From DASUPK01 sp963801055 (GTDB taxonomy: Bacteria; Actinomycetota; Thermoleophilia; Solirubrobacterales; 70-9): a DNA stretch of 64,000 nt. The stretch covers positions 62,001 to 126,000 of the forward strand of contig CAWDDE010000003.1 in assembly GCA_963801055.1 (NCBI GenBank), written 5' to 3'. A program made the position numbers and the translations under genes. Positions 40,569 through 49,107 of this stretch are shown here, in pieces (the stretch's first letter is position 1; every line of letters starts with the position of its first letter). Below the pieces are notes generated by a model. It was not told the origin of the DNA. It did not search any database and was given only the letters and a program-made list of their open reading frames with translations.

Positions 40569-41327
40569 CTAGCGACGTCGCTTCCGCTTCCGCGGAGGGG
40601 GCGGAGGGGGCTTTGCCGCCTTGACCTCCTGCGGCGTCGGCACCGACGGTAACGGCCAGACGAAGTGGATCACCGTCTGCTGCCCGATCTGCCAGAGGCC
40701 GCTGGCGATGAAGTAGACGGCGATCCCGGCCGGAGCATTGGGAATCAGGAAGACGGTGACGAGGGAGAAGACCCCCGCGAACAGGTAGCGCTGGGTGTTG
40801 CCCCCGGTGGTCTGCGGCGAGGGGGTGAAGATGATCAGTGCGAAGGTCCCAGCGACAGCGAGCAAGACGAGAACGACGGTCTCCGCGCCGGTTGGGTGCT
40901 CGCCGAGGTGGTTGATGAAGAGCCAGCCCGGGTCCCCCGAGGCGATCAGCTCGTCCTTGAAGGTGGTGCTGCGCAGGAGGTTGTAGAGCGCGATGAAGAC
41001 CGGAAACTGGAAGACCAGCGGAAGGCAAGCGGAGAGCGGGTTGACGCCGTGCTCCTGGAAGAGGGCCATCTGCTCGCGCTGCATGCGCTGGCGGTCGTCC
41101 TTGTACTTCTCCTGGATCTCCTTCAGGTACGGCTGGAGCGCCTGCATCTCCCGCATGCCGTGCATCGACCGGAGGGTGAACGGCAACACGACCAGACGCG
41201 AGAGCCAGGTGATCAACACGATCCCGAGTCCCCAGGCGATCCCGACGTCGTCGTACAGCCAGGTGATGACCTCGTTGAAGAGATCCTCGAGTTGGGAGAT
41301 GACCGGGATAGCGGCGTAGAGGAACAC
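40569..41327 (-). CDS. yidC: Membrane protein insertase YidC
   Basis: A 252-residue Oxa1/YidC-type insertase without the large periplasmic domain of proteobacterial YidC, as in Gram-positive bacteria. TM regions include WLSRLVVLPFTLRSMHGMREMQALQPYLKEIQEKY (with the conserved basic residue facing the groove), NPLSACLPLVFQFPVFIALYNLLR and PAGIAVYFIASGLWQIGQQ. The C-terminus is a run of Pro then Lys/Arg. GTG 41327; 9 nt after yidD. Confidence 0.94.
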   Translation of the reverse strand: MFLYAAIPVISQLEDLFNEVITWLYDDVGIAWGLGIVLITWLSRLVVLPFTLRSMHGMREMQALQPYLKEIQEKYKDDRQRMQREQMALFQEHGVNPLSACLPLVFQFPVFIALYNLLRSTTFKDELIASGDPGWLFINHLGEHPTGAETVVLVLLAVAGTFALIIFTPSPQTTGGNTQRYLFAGVFSLVTVFLIPNAPAGIAVYFIASGLWQIGQQTVIHFVWPLPSVPTPQEVKAAKPPPPPPRKRKRRR

Positions 41328-41336
41328 GTACGACTC

Positions 41337-41651
41337 CTACGTCGGGTCGAGGCGGTTGGATCCGGCGGGGGGGTGCGCGCGGCCCTGGGCCCGCTCCGAC
41401 CGTGTCGGGGTGTTCCGGAAGAGCCGCCGGTCGGAGAGCTCGTCGACGCCCCCGTGACTGAACGGGTTGCAGCGCAGCAGGCGCCAGCCGGCAAGGACCG
41501 TCCCGCGGATCGGACCGAGCTCGCGGATCGCCTCCACCGCGTAGGCGGAACAGGTCGGGTAGTAGCGGCAACGCGGCGCGATCGCGGGCGAGATCCAGCG
41601 CTGATAGAGGCGGATCGGAGCGAGCAGGATCGCGATCAGGATCCGTTTCAC
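41337..41651 (-). CDS. yidD: Membrane protein insertion efficiency factor YidD
   Basis: A 104-residue YidD: amphipathic LIAILLAPIRLYQRWISPAIAPRCRYYPTCSAYAVEAIRELG with the conserved three-cysteine/Tyr core, then WRLLRCNPFSHGGVDEL. It helps YidC insert proteins. GTG 41651 overlaps the rnpA stop as GTGA. Confidence 0.93.
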   Translation of the reverse strand: MKRILIAILLAPIRLYQRWISPAIAPRCRYYPTCSAYAVEAIRELGPIRGTVLAGWRLLRCNPFSHGGVDELSDRRLFRNTPTRSERAQGRAHPPAGSNRLDPT

Positions 41652-42043
41652 GACAAACGCTCCTCGCCGGAATCCCCGGCGTCACTCAAAAGCTCGGCGA
41701 GCGAGCCCTGAATCCCTTCCTGACCCTCACGCTCGAGTAGACCCTCAGACCCGGGCCGAGCGACGATTACATAGTCCATCCCCGGCTCGATCCGAGCGGA
41801 GAGCTGCCAGAAGGCCTCCCGGACGGCCCGCTTCACCTTGTTCCGCGTGACCGCCTTGCCGATCTTGCGGCCCACCGAGAGGCCGAGACGAGCACCATCT
41901 GACGGCTCGTCGTCGCGCCGGGCGAAGGAATGCAGCACCAGGAAGCGGTTCGCGCGCGATTTGCCCTCGCGGTAGACGCGATCGAAATCGCCGCTCCGGG
42001 AGAGACGACGCCGACGGGCATCCGAGCGGCCCTCGGAAGACAA
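41648..42043 (-). CDS. rnpA: Ribonuclease P protein component
   Basis: A 131-residue RnpA by the TTG at 42043, 2 nt after the rpmH stop. LSRSGDFDRVYREGKSRANRFLVLH and the RNR-type helix GKAVTRNKVKRAVREAFWQL bind M1 RNA; the C-terminal 25 residues are an acidic extension. The same frame stays open through all of rpmH to a TTG at 42193, which would give a 181-residue protein with rpmH embedded in it, as described for Thermus. The short start fits family length and the close spacing, and I prefer it. Confidence 0.85.
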   Translation of the reverse strand: MSSEGRSDARRRRLSRSGDFDRVYREGKSRANRFLVLHSFARRDDEPSDGARLGLSVGRKIGKAVTRNKVKRAVREAFWQLSARIEPGMDYVIVARPGSEGLLEREGQEGIQGSLAELLSDAGDSGEERLS

Positions 42044-42045
42044 CG

Positions 42046-42180
42046 CTACGGGGTGAGGCGCTTGCGGCCCTTTTGACGCCGGCGCCTCAGGATCGCGCGG
42101 CCGGAACGGGTCCGGCTCCGGGCTCGAAATCCGTGGGTCCGCGCTCGCTTGCGCTTCTTCGGCTGATAGGTCCGCTTCAT
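42046..42180 (-). CDS. rpmH: 50S ribosomal protein L34
   Basis: A 44-residue L34, complete and highly basic: MKRTYQPKKRKRARTHGF, then RSRTRSGRAILRRRRQKGRKRL. It is the first gene left of the origin and is followed 2 nt later by rnpA. It shares its DNA, in another frame, with a possible N-terminal extension of RnpA. Confidence 0.95.
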   Translation of the reverse strand: MKRTYQPKKRKRARTHGFRARSRTRSGRAILRRRRQKGRKRLTP

Positions 42181-42216
42181 CAGGAGGGCCCAAATGGAGA
42201 GGGCGAAGGGCAGGGC

Positions 42217-42222
42217 AGTATA
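42217..42222 (-). promoter_or_regulatory. Putative -10 box (TATACT) of the rpmH-rnpA operon
   Basis: TATACT on the minus strand lies 36 nt before ATG 42180, in the 179-nt rpmH-dnaA gap. The gap is otherwise without a gene or clear DnaA boxes. Confidence 0.4.
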
Positions 42223-42359
42223 CGGCGTGGCCCCCATACCTTCCCGCATCCGCACAGCCCGGCAGGGGCCATCCCGGTTTTCACCGCGTTTTGCACGGAG
42301 AGCGCCGAGCTCCCCTTTCGAGCCGCTGGAGCCGAGCCTATGATCGGCCGCTCGGCTCG

Positions 42360-43756
42360 ATGAGCGAACGGCGACGGAGGAGGACCAGGTTCAGGGGCAG
42401 GTTCGTGACGCCGGCCGGGACCTGAGCGGTCCCTGGCGCGAGATCCAGCGAGAACTGGCCGCCTCCGTCCCCGAGGACACCTACCGCCTCTGGTTCTCTC
42501 CACTCTCCCCCGTCTCCCGGCGTGGAGCCACCCTGTATCTGACCGGCCCGCAGCGTGTCTTACGCTGGGTCGGCCGCCGCTACATGGATTTACTCCGTGC
42601 CGCCACCGCCAGGGCGGTCGACGGCATCCGCGAGGTCGAGCTGGTCGTCCCGGACATCGCTCCGCCGGGCAGCGCGGCTCACGACGAGGCGGCGTGCCGC
42701 GTCACGCTCAACCCCGACTACACCTTCGAGCGCTTCGTCATCGGTCCCGGCAACCAGCTCGCCCACGCCGCAGCCCTGGCGGTCGCCGAGGCCCCCGGCG
42801 AGGCCTACAACCCACTCTTCCTCCACGGGCCCCCCGGGCTCGGCAAGACCCACCTCCTCGGCTCGATCGCCAACTACCTTCATCGCCACAGCCCGCAGCT
42901 GGCCGTTCACTACACCACGGCAGAGTCCTTCACCAACGAGTTCGTCTCCTCTCTGCACAGCGCCGCCATCGATGGCTTCAAGGAGCGCTACCGGCGCGCT
43001 GACGTGCTGTTGATCGACGACGTCCAGTTCCTCCAAGGCAAGGCCCGCACCGCCGACGAGTTCTTCCACACCTTCAACGCCTTCTACGAGGGTGGTGCCC
43101 AACTCGTCCTGACCGCCGATCGCGTGCCGGCCGAGCTCTCCGCGCTCGCCGAGCGCCTGCGGGATCGCTTCGAGTGGGGGCTCACCGTCCCGCTCGAGCC
43201 ACCCGACCTCGCCACCCGCCTGGTCTTCCTCGGCAACCTCGCCCGCGAGCAGAGCGAGTCCATGCCGGCCGACGCGCTGCGGGCGCTCGCCTCCAAGACC
43301 TCATCCAACCTCCGCGTGCTCAAAGGGGCGCTGACCCGCGTCGTCGCCCGCTCCTCGCTGACCGCCTCCGCCGTCACCCCGGCGTTCGTTGACAGTGCCC
43401 TCCCCGCCGACACAATCGCTCCACATCCGCCCGCACGCCCGAATGCTCGTCAAATCCAGGAAGCCGTGGCCACCAAGCTCGGGCTGAGCCGTCGACGACA
43501 TCCTCTCCCCCAGCCGCACCGCTCCCGTCGCCCGGGCGCGTCAGCTCGCCATGTACCTGACCCGCGAGCTCACCGACCTCTCCCTTCCGGCAATCGCGCA
43601 GGCCTTCAACCGCCGCGATCACACCACGGTCCTGCACGCCATCCGCAGGGTCGAGCGGGGTGCCCTCGAGGACGCCAGCGTCTCGCGCGCACGATCGAGG
43701 AGCTCACCTCAGAGCTCCGTTCGAGATCGACCAGTACGAACCCGGACGAATCGTGA
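42360..43756 (+). CDS. dnaA: Chromosomal replication initiator DnaA (frame breaks; start unresolved)
   Basis: A DnaA of about 455-460 residues. Domain I: WREIQRELAASVPEDTYRLWFSPL. Domain III: FLHGPPGLGKTHLLGSIANYL (Walker A) and LLIDDVQFLQGK (Walker B). Domain IV: after a break near 43489 (one surplus C), the DNA-binding signature MYLTRELTDLSLPAIAQAFNRRDHTTVLHAIRRV. A second break near 43685 restores the frame ending TIEELTSELRSRS. Domain I has no ATG, GTG or TTG in frame after the stop at 42341-42343; ATG 42360 is in another frame, so a third break is likely near 42370-42420. Right-hand first gene of the origin. Confidence 0.92.
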
Positions 43757-43848
43757 CCGAACCGATTGAAAGAATCGAATCGGAGGCTGTCCACATATCC
43801 ACGCCATCCACAACCCTTACTACTCCTAGGAACGATCAACAACCGGCA
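43757..43848 (+). other. Putative oriC segment in the dnaA-dnaN spacer with DnaA-box-like 9-mers
   Basis: This 92-nt spacer is much richer in A+T than its surroundings. It holds three abutting 9-mers sharing the TCCAC core of the actinobacterial DnaA box: 43787-43795 (CTGTCCACA, one mismatch to TTGTCCACA), 43795-43803 (ATATCCACG) and 43804-43812 (CCATCCACA). Gene orientation flips around this region. The spacer is short for a full oriC, so part may lie elsewhere. Confidence 0.55.
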
Positions 43849-44954
43849 ATGAAGATCAACACCACACGCCAAGCGCTTCTCGATGCGCTCGCTCGTCGTC
43901 TCGCGAGCAGTGTCCGCCCGCGCCGCGCTGCAGGTGCTCTCAGGGATCCTGATCACCGCGAACGGTGAGGCACGCCTGCGCGCAACGGACATGGAGCTCG
44001 GCCTCGAGGTCGGCCTTGACGGCAAGATGGAGGGCGGAGGCTCGGTCGTGCTGCCCGGGCGCCTGCTGGTCGAGGTCGCGCGTTCTTTACCGGACGGGCC
44101 GGTCAGCATGGCTTTCCGCGAGGCCGAGCGCGACATCGAGCTCAGCGCCGGCTCCTCTCGCTTCCACCTGCGCACCCTTCCGGCGGACGACTTCCCGCGC
44201 TTCCCCGAGACCGAGGGTGAGCCGGTCGAGCTGCCCGGCGGCGCCGCTGCGCGACACGATCAACCGGGTGGCCCGCGCCGCCTCGCGTGACGAGGCGCGG
44301 CCGGTTCTGACCGGGGTCCTGGTCACGGTCGAGGGCGAACGAGATGACGATGGTCGCCACCGACTCCTACCGCCTCGCGGTGAAGATGACGAAGCTCGAG
44401 ACCCGGTCGCGGAGCGGCTCGAGGCCAACGTCCCGGCCCGGGCGCTGCGCGAGCTGGCGCGCCTGATCGAGGCCGGTGGTGAGGATTCGCTGAGCGTCTG
44501 GCTGACCCGCAACCAGGCGATCTTCCGGGTGGGGCCGACCTCGCTCAGCTCGCGGCTGATCGATGGTCAGTTCCCGAACCATGCACAGCTTCTGCCGGAG
44601 TCCTACGAGCACGAGGTGAAGCTGCCCCGGGCGGAACTGCTCGAGGTGACCAGACGGGTGTCGCAGCTCGCACAGCGAAACGCGGCGCTGCGGCTCTCGT
44701 TCTCGGAGGGCGAGCTGGTGGTCTCGGCCGAGACCCCGGACCTCGGCGACGCGCGCGAGGCCCTTCCGGCCCCCTACTCGGGTGAGCTGCTCGAGATCGG
44801 CTTCAACCCCGAGTTCGTCAGGGACGGACTGGAGAGCATCGACTCCGATGACGTCGTCCTCAAGCTGATCTCCCCGCTCCGCCCGGGCCTGCTGGAGCCC
44901 GTCGACGCCGACGACTTCAGCTACCTGGTGATGCCGATTCGTCTCAACGTGTAG
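43849..44954 (+). CDS. dnaN: DNA polymerase III beta subunit, sliding clamp (at least four frame breaks)
   Basis: A beta clamp of about 368 residues read across all three frames. ATG 43849 gives MKINTTRQALLDAL. After about 43888: ARAALQVLSGILITANGEARLRATDMELGLE and VVLPGRLLVEVARSLPDG. After about 44252: LRDTINRVARAASRDEARPVLTGVLV. After about 44338: EMTMVATDSYRLAVKMTKLE. After about 44402: ANVPARALRELARL through the PIRLNV terminus. The first three breaks equal one surplus base; the last equals one lost C. All three clamp domains are recognisable, so the gene is very probably intact in the cell. It follows the putative origin segment. Confidence 0.9.
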
Positions 44955-45001
44955 GTCATGAGAGGGGGCGCCGGACGCGAAGCGGAGGAGCCACCCGATT
45001 A

Positions 45002-46097
45002 ATGTCGGTCGTCGGCGCAGTCGAGTGCCGCGGGTTTCGCAACCTCGCCGACGCGCGTACCGCGCTCGCCGCCGGCGATCGTGGTCGTTCACGGCGCGAA
45101 CGGCGCCGGCAAGACGAACCTGCTCGAGGCGATCTACTTCGGCCTCACCGGTCGGTCCTTCAGGGCCGGCAATGACCGGGACATGATTCGCTTCGGAGAG
45201 CAGGGCGCGCGCGTCGAGCTCGACCTGGTGGCGAGCGGCGGCGCGCTTGCTTGCGGCGCTCGATCGCTCCGGGGAGCGACGGCACCTGCTGGCGGGCAGG
45301 CCGCTCGCTGGCGACCCCGGACGAGCGCCCCCTGGTGAGCGTCTTCCACCCCGATCGGCTGCAGCTCGTCAAGGGCTCCCCTGCCCACCGCCGAGCCCAC
45401 CTGGACCGGTTCTGCGGCGCCATCTGGCCCGCCCGGGCCGACCTCCGCCGCCGATTCGGCCGAACCCTCGCCCAGCGCAACGCCCTGGTTGCGCGAATCC
45501 GGGCGGGACTCGGGAGGTCCGGAGTCCCTGCCGTCCTGGGACGAGCGCTTGGCGGCCGAGGCGGAGCCACTGATCGCGGCCCGCGCGGAGGCCGTCGATG
45601 CGCTCGCCGGGACCTTCACGGAACTCGGGGAGGGCCTCGGACTTCCGGAGGCCGAGATCTCCTATCGGCCGCGCGCAGCCGGGGGTCGCGAGCAGCTGGC
45701 CGCCGGAGCTCGCCCGCCGGCGCGCGGAGGACCTGGGCCGAGCCTACACCTCGTACGGCCCCCAGCTCGATGAGGTGGAGCTCCGGATCGCCGGCGAGGC
45801 CGCTACGCCGGTTCGGCTCTCAGGGCCAGCAGCGCCTCGCCCTGCTCGCGCTCCTGTTCGCCGAGCGCGCCGCCCTGCTCGAGGCGGGGCGCGCCGGCCG
45901 CCTCTGATGCTGCTCGATGACGTGATGAGCGAGCTCGATCCGGGGCACCGGCAGCTGCTCGTCTCGCTGCTCGAGACGGGGCGGACAGGCCGTGATCACC
46001 GCCACCGAGGCCGCCCACGTGCCCTCAGCCGGCGCGCTGCGGATCGAGGTCACCGACGGAGCGGTCGCGGCGGCCCGCCGCGCTGAGGGCGGCGTGA
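45002..46097 (+). CDS. recF: DNA replication and repair protein RecF (many frame breaks)
   Basis: A RecF of roughly 365 residues spread over all three frames with at least seven breaks. Recognisable pieces in order: VECRGFRNLADA; VVHGANGAGKTNLLEAIYFGLTGRSFR (Walker A); SVFHPDRLQLVKGSPAHRRAHLDRF; SWDERLAAEAEPLIAARAEAVDAL; YTSYGPQLDEVELRI; QQRLALLALLFAERA (signature region); MLLDDVMSELDPGHRQLLV (Walker B); VITATEAAHV. Conserved blocks appear in the correct order, so this is RecF, with the densest frame damage in the window. Its end near 46097 probably overlaps the next gene as GTGA. Confidence 0.8.
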
Positions 46098-46412
46098 GGC
46101 GCCGGCGCGCACCCCGGCCGCTCGGCGCACGGCATCGAGCGAGGCGCTCGAGCGGGCCGAGCCGGCGACGCTGCTCGCGGCGGTGCAGAGCGCCTGGCCC
46201 GGCGGCGGTGGGGGAGGCGATCGCGCGCGAGGCGACCCCCGTCTCCGAGCGCTCCGGGGTGGTCACGGTGGCCTGCAGCTCGTCCGACCTGGGCCCAGGA
46301 ACTGGACCTTCTCGGGGGGCCAGATCCTGGAGAAAATCAGGCCGAATCTGCCCTCGCGGGAGCCCTCTCGAGGGCCTCAGGTTCACCGCCTCGGGCGGAT
46401 CCCGGCTGATTT
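46094..46412 (+). CDS. dciA: DciA-like DUF721 protein (frame breaks; end approximate)
   Basis: A gene of about 105 codons between recF and gyrB, the classical place for the DUF721/DciA gene in actinobacteria. Pieces in three frames give RRRRAPRPLGA, then SEALERAEPATLLAAVQSAWPAAVGEAIAREATPVSERSGVVTVACSSSTWAQELDLLGGQILEKIRPNL, then LEGLRFTASGG (order given as short motifs of the DUF721 core). DUF721 proteins load DnaB in many bacteria lacking DnaC/DnaI. The start GTG 46094 and the end are approximate because of at least two frame breaks. Confidence 0.62.
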
Positions 46413-46476
46413 TTCATTTAATTCGTCGTTTGCAGGGACTTTATGCTCCTTTGGCGCAATTTCCGGGGCTCTCGAC

Positions 46477-46485
46477 TGGTAGACT
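46477..46485 (+). promoter_or_regulatory. Putative extended -10 element upstream of gyrB
   Basis: TGGTAGACT fits an extended -10 (TGnTAnnnT). It lies 103 nt before the gyrB GTG (46589), leaving a leader that contains GGAAGCTGA just before the start. The AT-rich stretch at 46413-46450 lies upstream. Confidence 0.35.
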
Positions 46486-46588
46486 TATGTGTACTTGAGT
46501 GAGGCCTCGACCCTCTTGTCCGCAAGGACTTTCCGAGCCGGGTCACGAAGGTCGTAGGCATCCCCTGATTGGACCGAAAGGAAGCTGA

Positions 46589-49094
46589 GTGGCGAAGACC
46601 TCCCAGCGCGGAGGAGCCAGCAAGAAAAGCTCCTCCCGCACGAATGGTGCTGCCAAGCGCAGCGCGACGAAGACGAAGAGCAGCAGGAGCAGGGGCTCCT
46701 CGTACGGCGCCAAGGACATCACCGTCCTCGAGGGCCTCGAGGCCGTTCGCAAGCGACCCGGCATGTACATCGGCTCGACCGGCCCCCGCGGGCTGCACCA
46801 CCTCGTCTACGAGGTTGTGGACAACTCGGTCGACGAGGCGATCGCGGGTCACGCCAAGAAGGTCACCGTGACGCTGCATCCCGACAACAGCTGCACGGTG
46901 GTCGACGACGGGCGCGGCATCCCGGTCGAGAAGATGAAGAAGGCCAAGAACAAGCCCGCCGCCGAGGTGGTGCTGACCACCCTGCACGCCGGCGGCAAGT
47001 TCGGCGACGGTGGTGGCTACAAGGTCTCGGGCGGCCTGCACGGCGTCGGCATCTCCGTGGTCAACGCGCTCTCGGAGAAGCTCGACCTCGAGATCTGGCG
47101 CGACGGCGCCGTCTGGACGCAGAGCTACGAGCGCGGCAAGCCGACCACCAAGTTCAGGAAGGGCCGGGCCGTGAAGAGCACCGGGACGACGATCACCTTC
47201 TGGCCCGACCCCGAGATCTTCGAGGAGATCGAGTTCGACTTCGAGATCCTCTCCGAGCGCCTGCGCGAGACCGCCTTCCTCACCCGCGGCCTGAAGGTCG
47301 AGCTGATCGACGAGCGCGGCGAGGGCCGCAAGGTCGAGTTCCTCTACAAGGGCGGCATCGCGGACTTCGTCAAGCACCTGAACGAGTCCAAGGACCCGCT
47401 CCACCGCAAGATCATCTACTTCGAGGGCGAGACCAAGGACGGCCAGGTCGAGGTCGCGCTGCAGTGGAACTCCTCCTACCAGGAGTCCACCTTCAGCTTC
47501 GCCAACAACATCAACACCCACGAGGGCGGCACCCACCTCTCCGGCTTCCGCTCGGCGCTGACCCGGACCCTGAACGCGATCGCCGCGCAACCGCAGCCTG
47601 CTCAAGGAGAAGGACGAGAACCTCTCCGGCGAGGACGTCCGCGAGGGGCTGACCGCGGTCGTCTCGGTGAAGCTCGCCGACCCCCAGTTCGAGGGTCAGA
47701 CCAAGGGCAAGCTCGGCAACCCGCCGATCGAGGGCCTGGTCAAGGAGGTCGTCAACCGCCGGCTCGGCGAGTTCCTCGAGGAGCATCCGGCCGATGCCCG
47801 CCGGATCCTGACCAAGGCGGTCGACGCCGCCCGGGCCCGCGACGCGGCCCGCAAGGCGCGCGACCTGACCCGGCGCAAGTCGGCCCTGGAGAACTCGATG
47901 CTCCCCGGCAAGCTCGCCGACTGCTCGGTCAAGGACCCGGCGCTCGCCGAGCTCTTCATCGTCGAGGGCGACTCGGCGGGCGGCTCGGCGAAGCAGGGCC
48001 GCGACCGCAACACGCAGGCGGTGCTGCCGCTGCGCGGCAAGATCATCAACGTCGAGAAGAGCCGCATCGACAAGGTCCTCTCGAACAACGAGATCCAGGC
48101 GCTGATCACGGCGATCGGCACCGGCGTCCACGACGAGTTCAAGGTCGAGGACCTCCGCTACCACAAGGTCGTCCTGATGACCGACGCCGACGTCGACGGC
48201 GCCCACATCCGGACCCTGGTGCTCACCTTCCTCTACCGGCAGATGAAGGAGCTGATCGACCAGGGCTTCGTCTACATCGCCAAGCCGCCGCTCTACAAGG
48301 TGAAGAACGGCAGCAGCGAGATCTACGTCGAGCGGGAGTCCGAGCTCGAGGAGCTGCTGCTCGCCGACAAGCTCGAGGAGTTCGAGGTCGATGACTCCGG
48401 CGCCGGCAAGGCCAGGAAGCTCACCCAGCGGCGCTGGCAGGACTTCAACCGCCACTTCAAGGCGGTCGAGGGCTGGTCCTCGACGCTGCGGGCCGAGTTC
48501 GGCCACGAGACGATCGACTTCATCTCGGACGCCCAGCTGGTCGGATCCGGGGCGAAGACGATGGCCGCGGCGGCCAAGCTGTTCAAGGCCAGGGACCCGA
48601 AGGACGCGCCCTACGAGACCAAGCTGCTCGAGCAGAAGACGACCGGGCTGATGGTCAAGGGGACCCACCGCCGCAGCGGCCTCGCCCGGGAGCACAAGCT
48701 GCCCAAGGCGCTGTTCGAGTCCCAGGCCTACAAGGAGCTCGTCGACGCCTACGCCAAGGTGGTTTCGGTGATGGGCAAGCCGCCCTTCGTCGTCTCACTC
48801 GGCGAGAGGGAGGCCGAGGCCGAGAGCTTCTCGGAGCTGCGCCGGGAGATCCTCGACCTGGCGCGCCATGGCGTCACGCTGTCCCGATTCAAGGGCCTCG
48901 GCGAGATGAACGCCGAGCAGCTCCGCGAGACGACGATGGACCCCGAGACGAGGACGCTGCAGCAGGTGTCCATCGACGAGGCGGCAGCGAGCGGCTTGGA
49001 GCAGACGTTCTCCGATCTGATGGGCGACAAGGTCGAGCCCCGCAAGGAGTTCATCGAGCGCCACGCACGCGATGTCCGGTTCCTGGATGTGTAG
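46589..49094 (+). CDS. gyrB: DNA gyrase subunit B (frame broken near 47587)
   Basis: A GyrB of about 835 residues. ATPase part: DITVLEGLEAVRKRPGMYIGST, DNSVDEAIAGH, DDGRGIPVE and GGLHGVGISVVNALS. After one surplus base near 47587 the frame continues with RNRSLLKEKDENLSGEDVREGL, then the TOPRIM part with FIVEGDSAGGSAKQGRDR, LPLRGKIINVEK and DADVDGAHIRTL. It ends EFIERHARDVRFLDV. The first 40 residues are an unusual Ser/Lys/Arg-rich basic extension before the core. GTG 46589; gyrA follows 13 nt later. Confidence 0.95.
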
Positions 49095-49107
49095 GGGGAG
49101 GTGACCG

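Noticed and set aside
43489..43700. Programmed ribosomal frameshifting in dnaA (and dnaN, gyrB, pknB)
   Set aside because: Breaks occur at unrelated sequences, many per gene, usually as a duplicated C or G, with no shared slippery site or stimulatory structure. Assembly error is simpler, though raw reads should decide.
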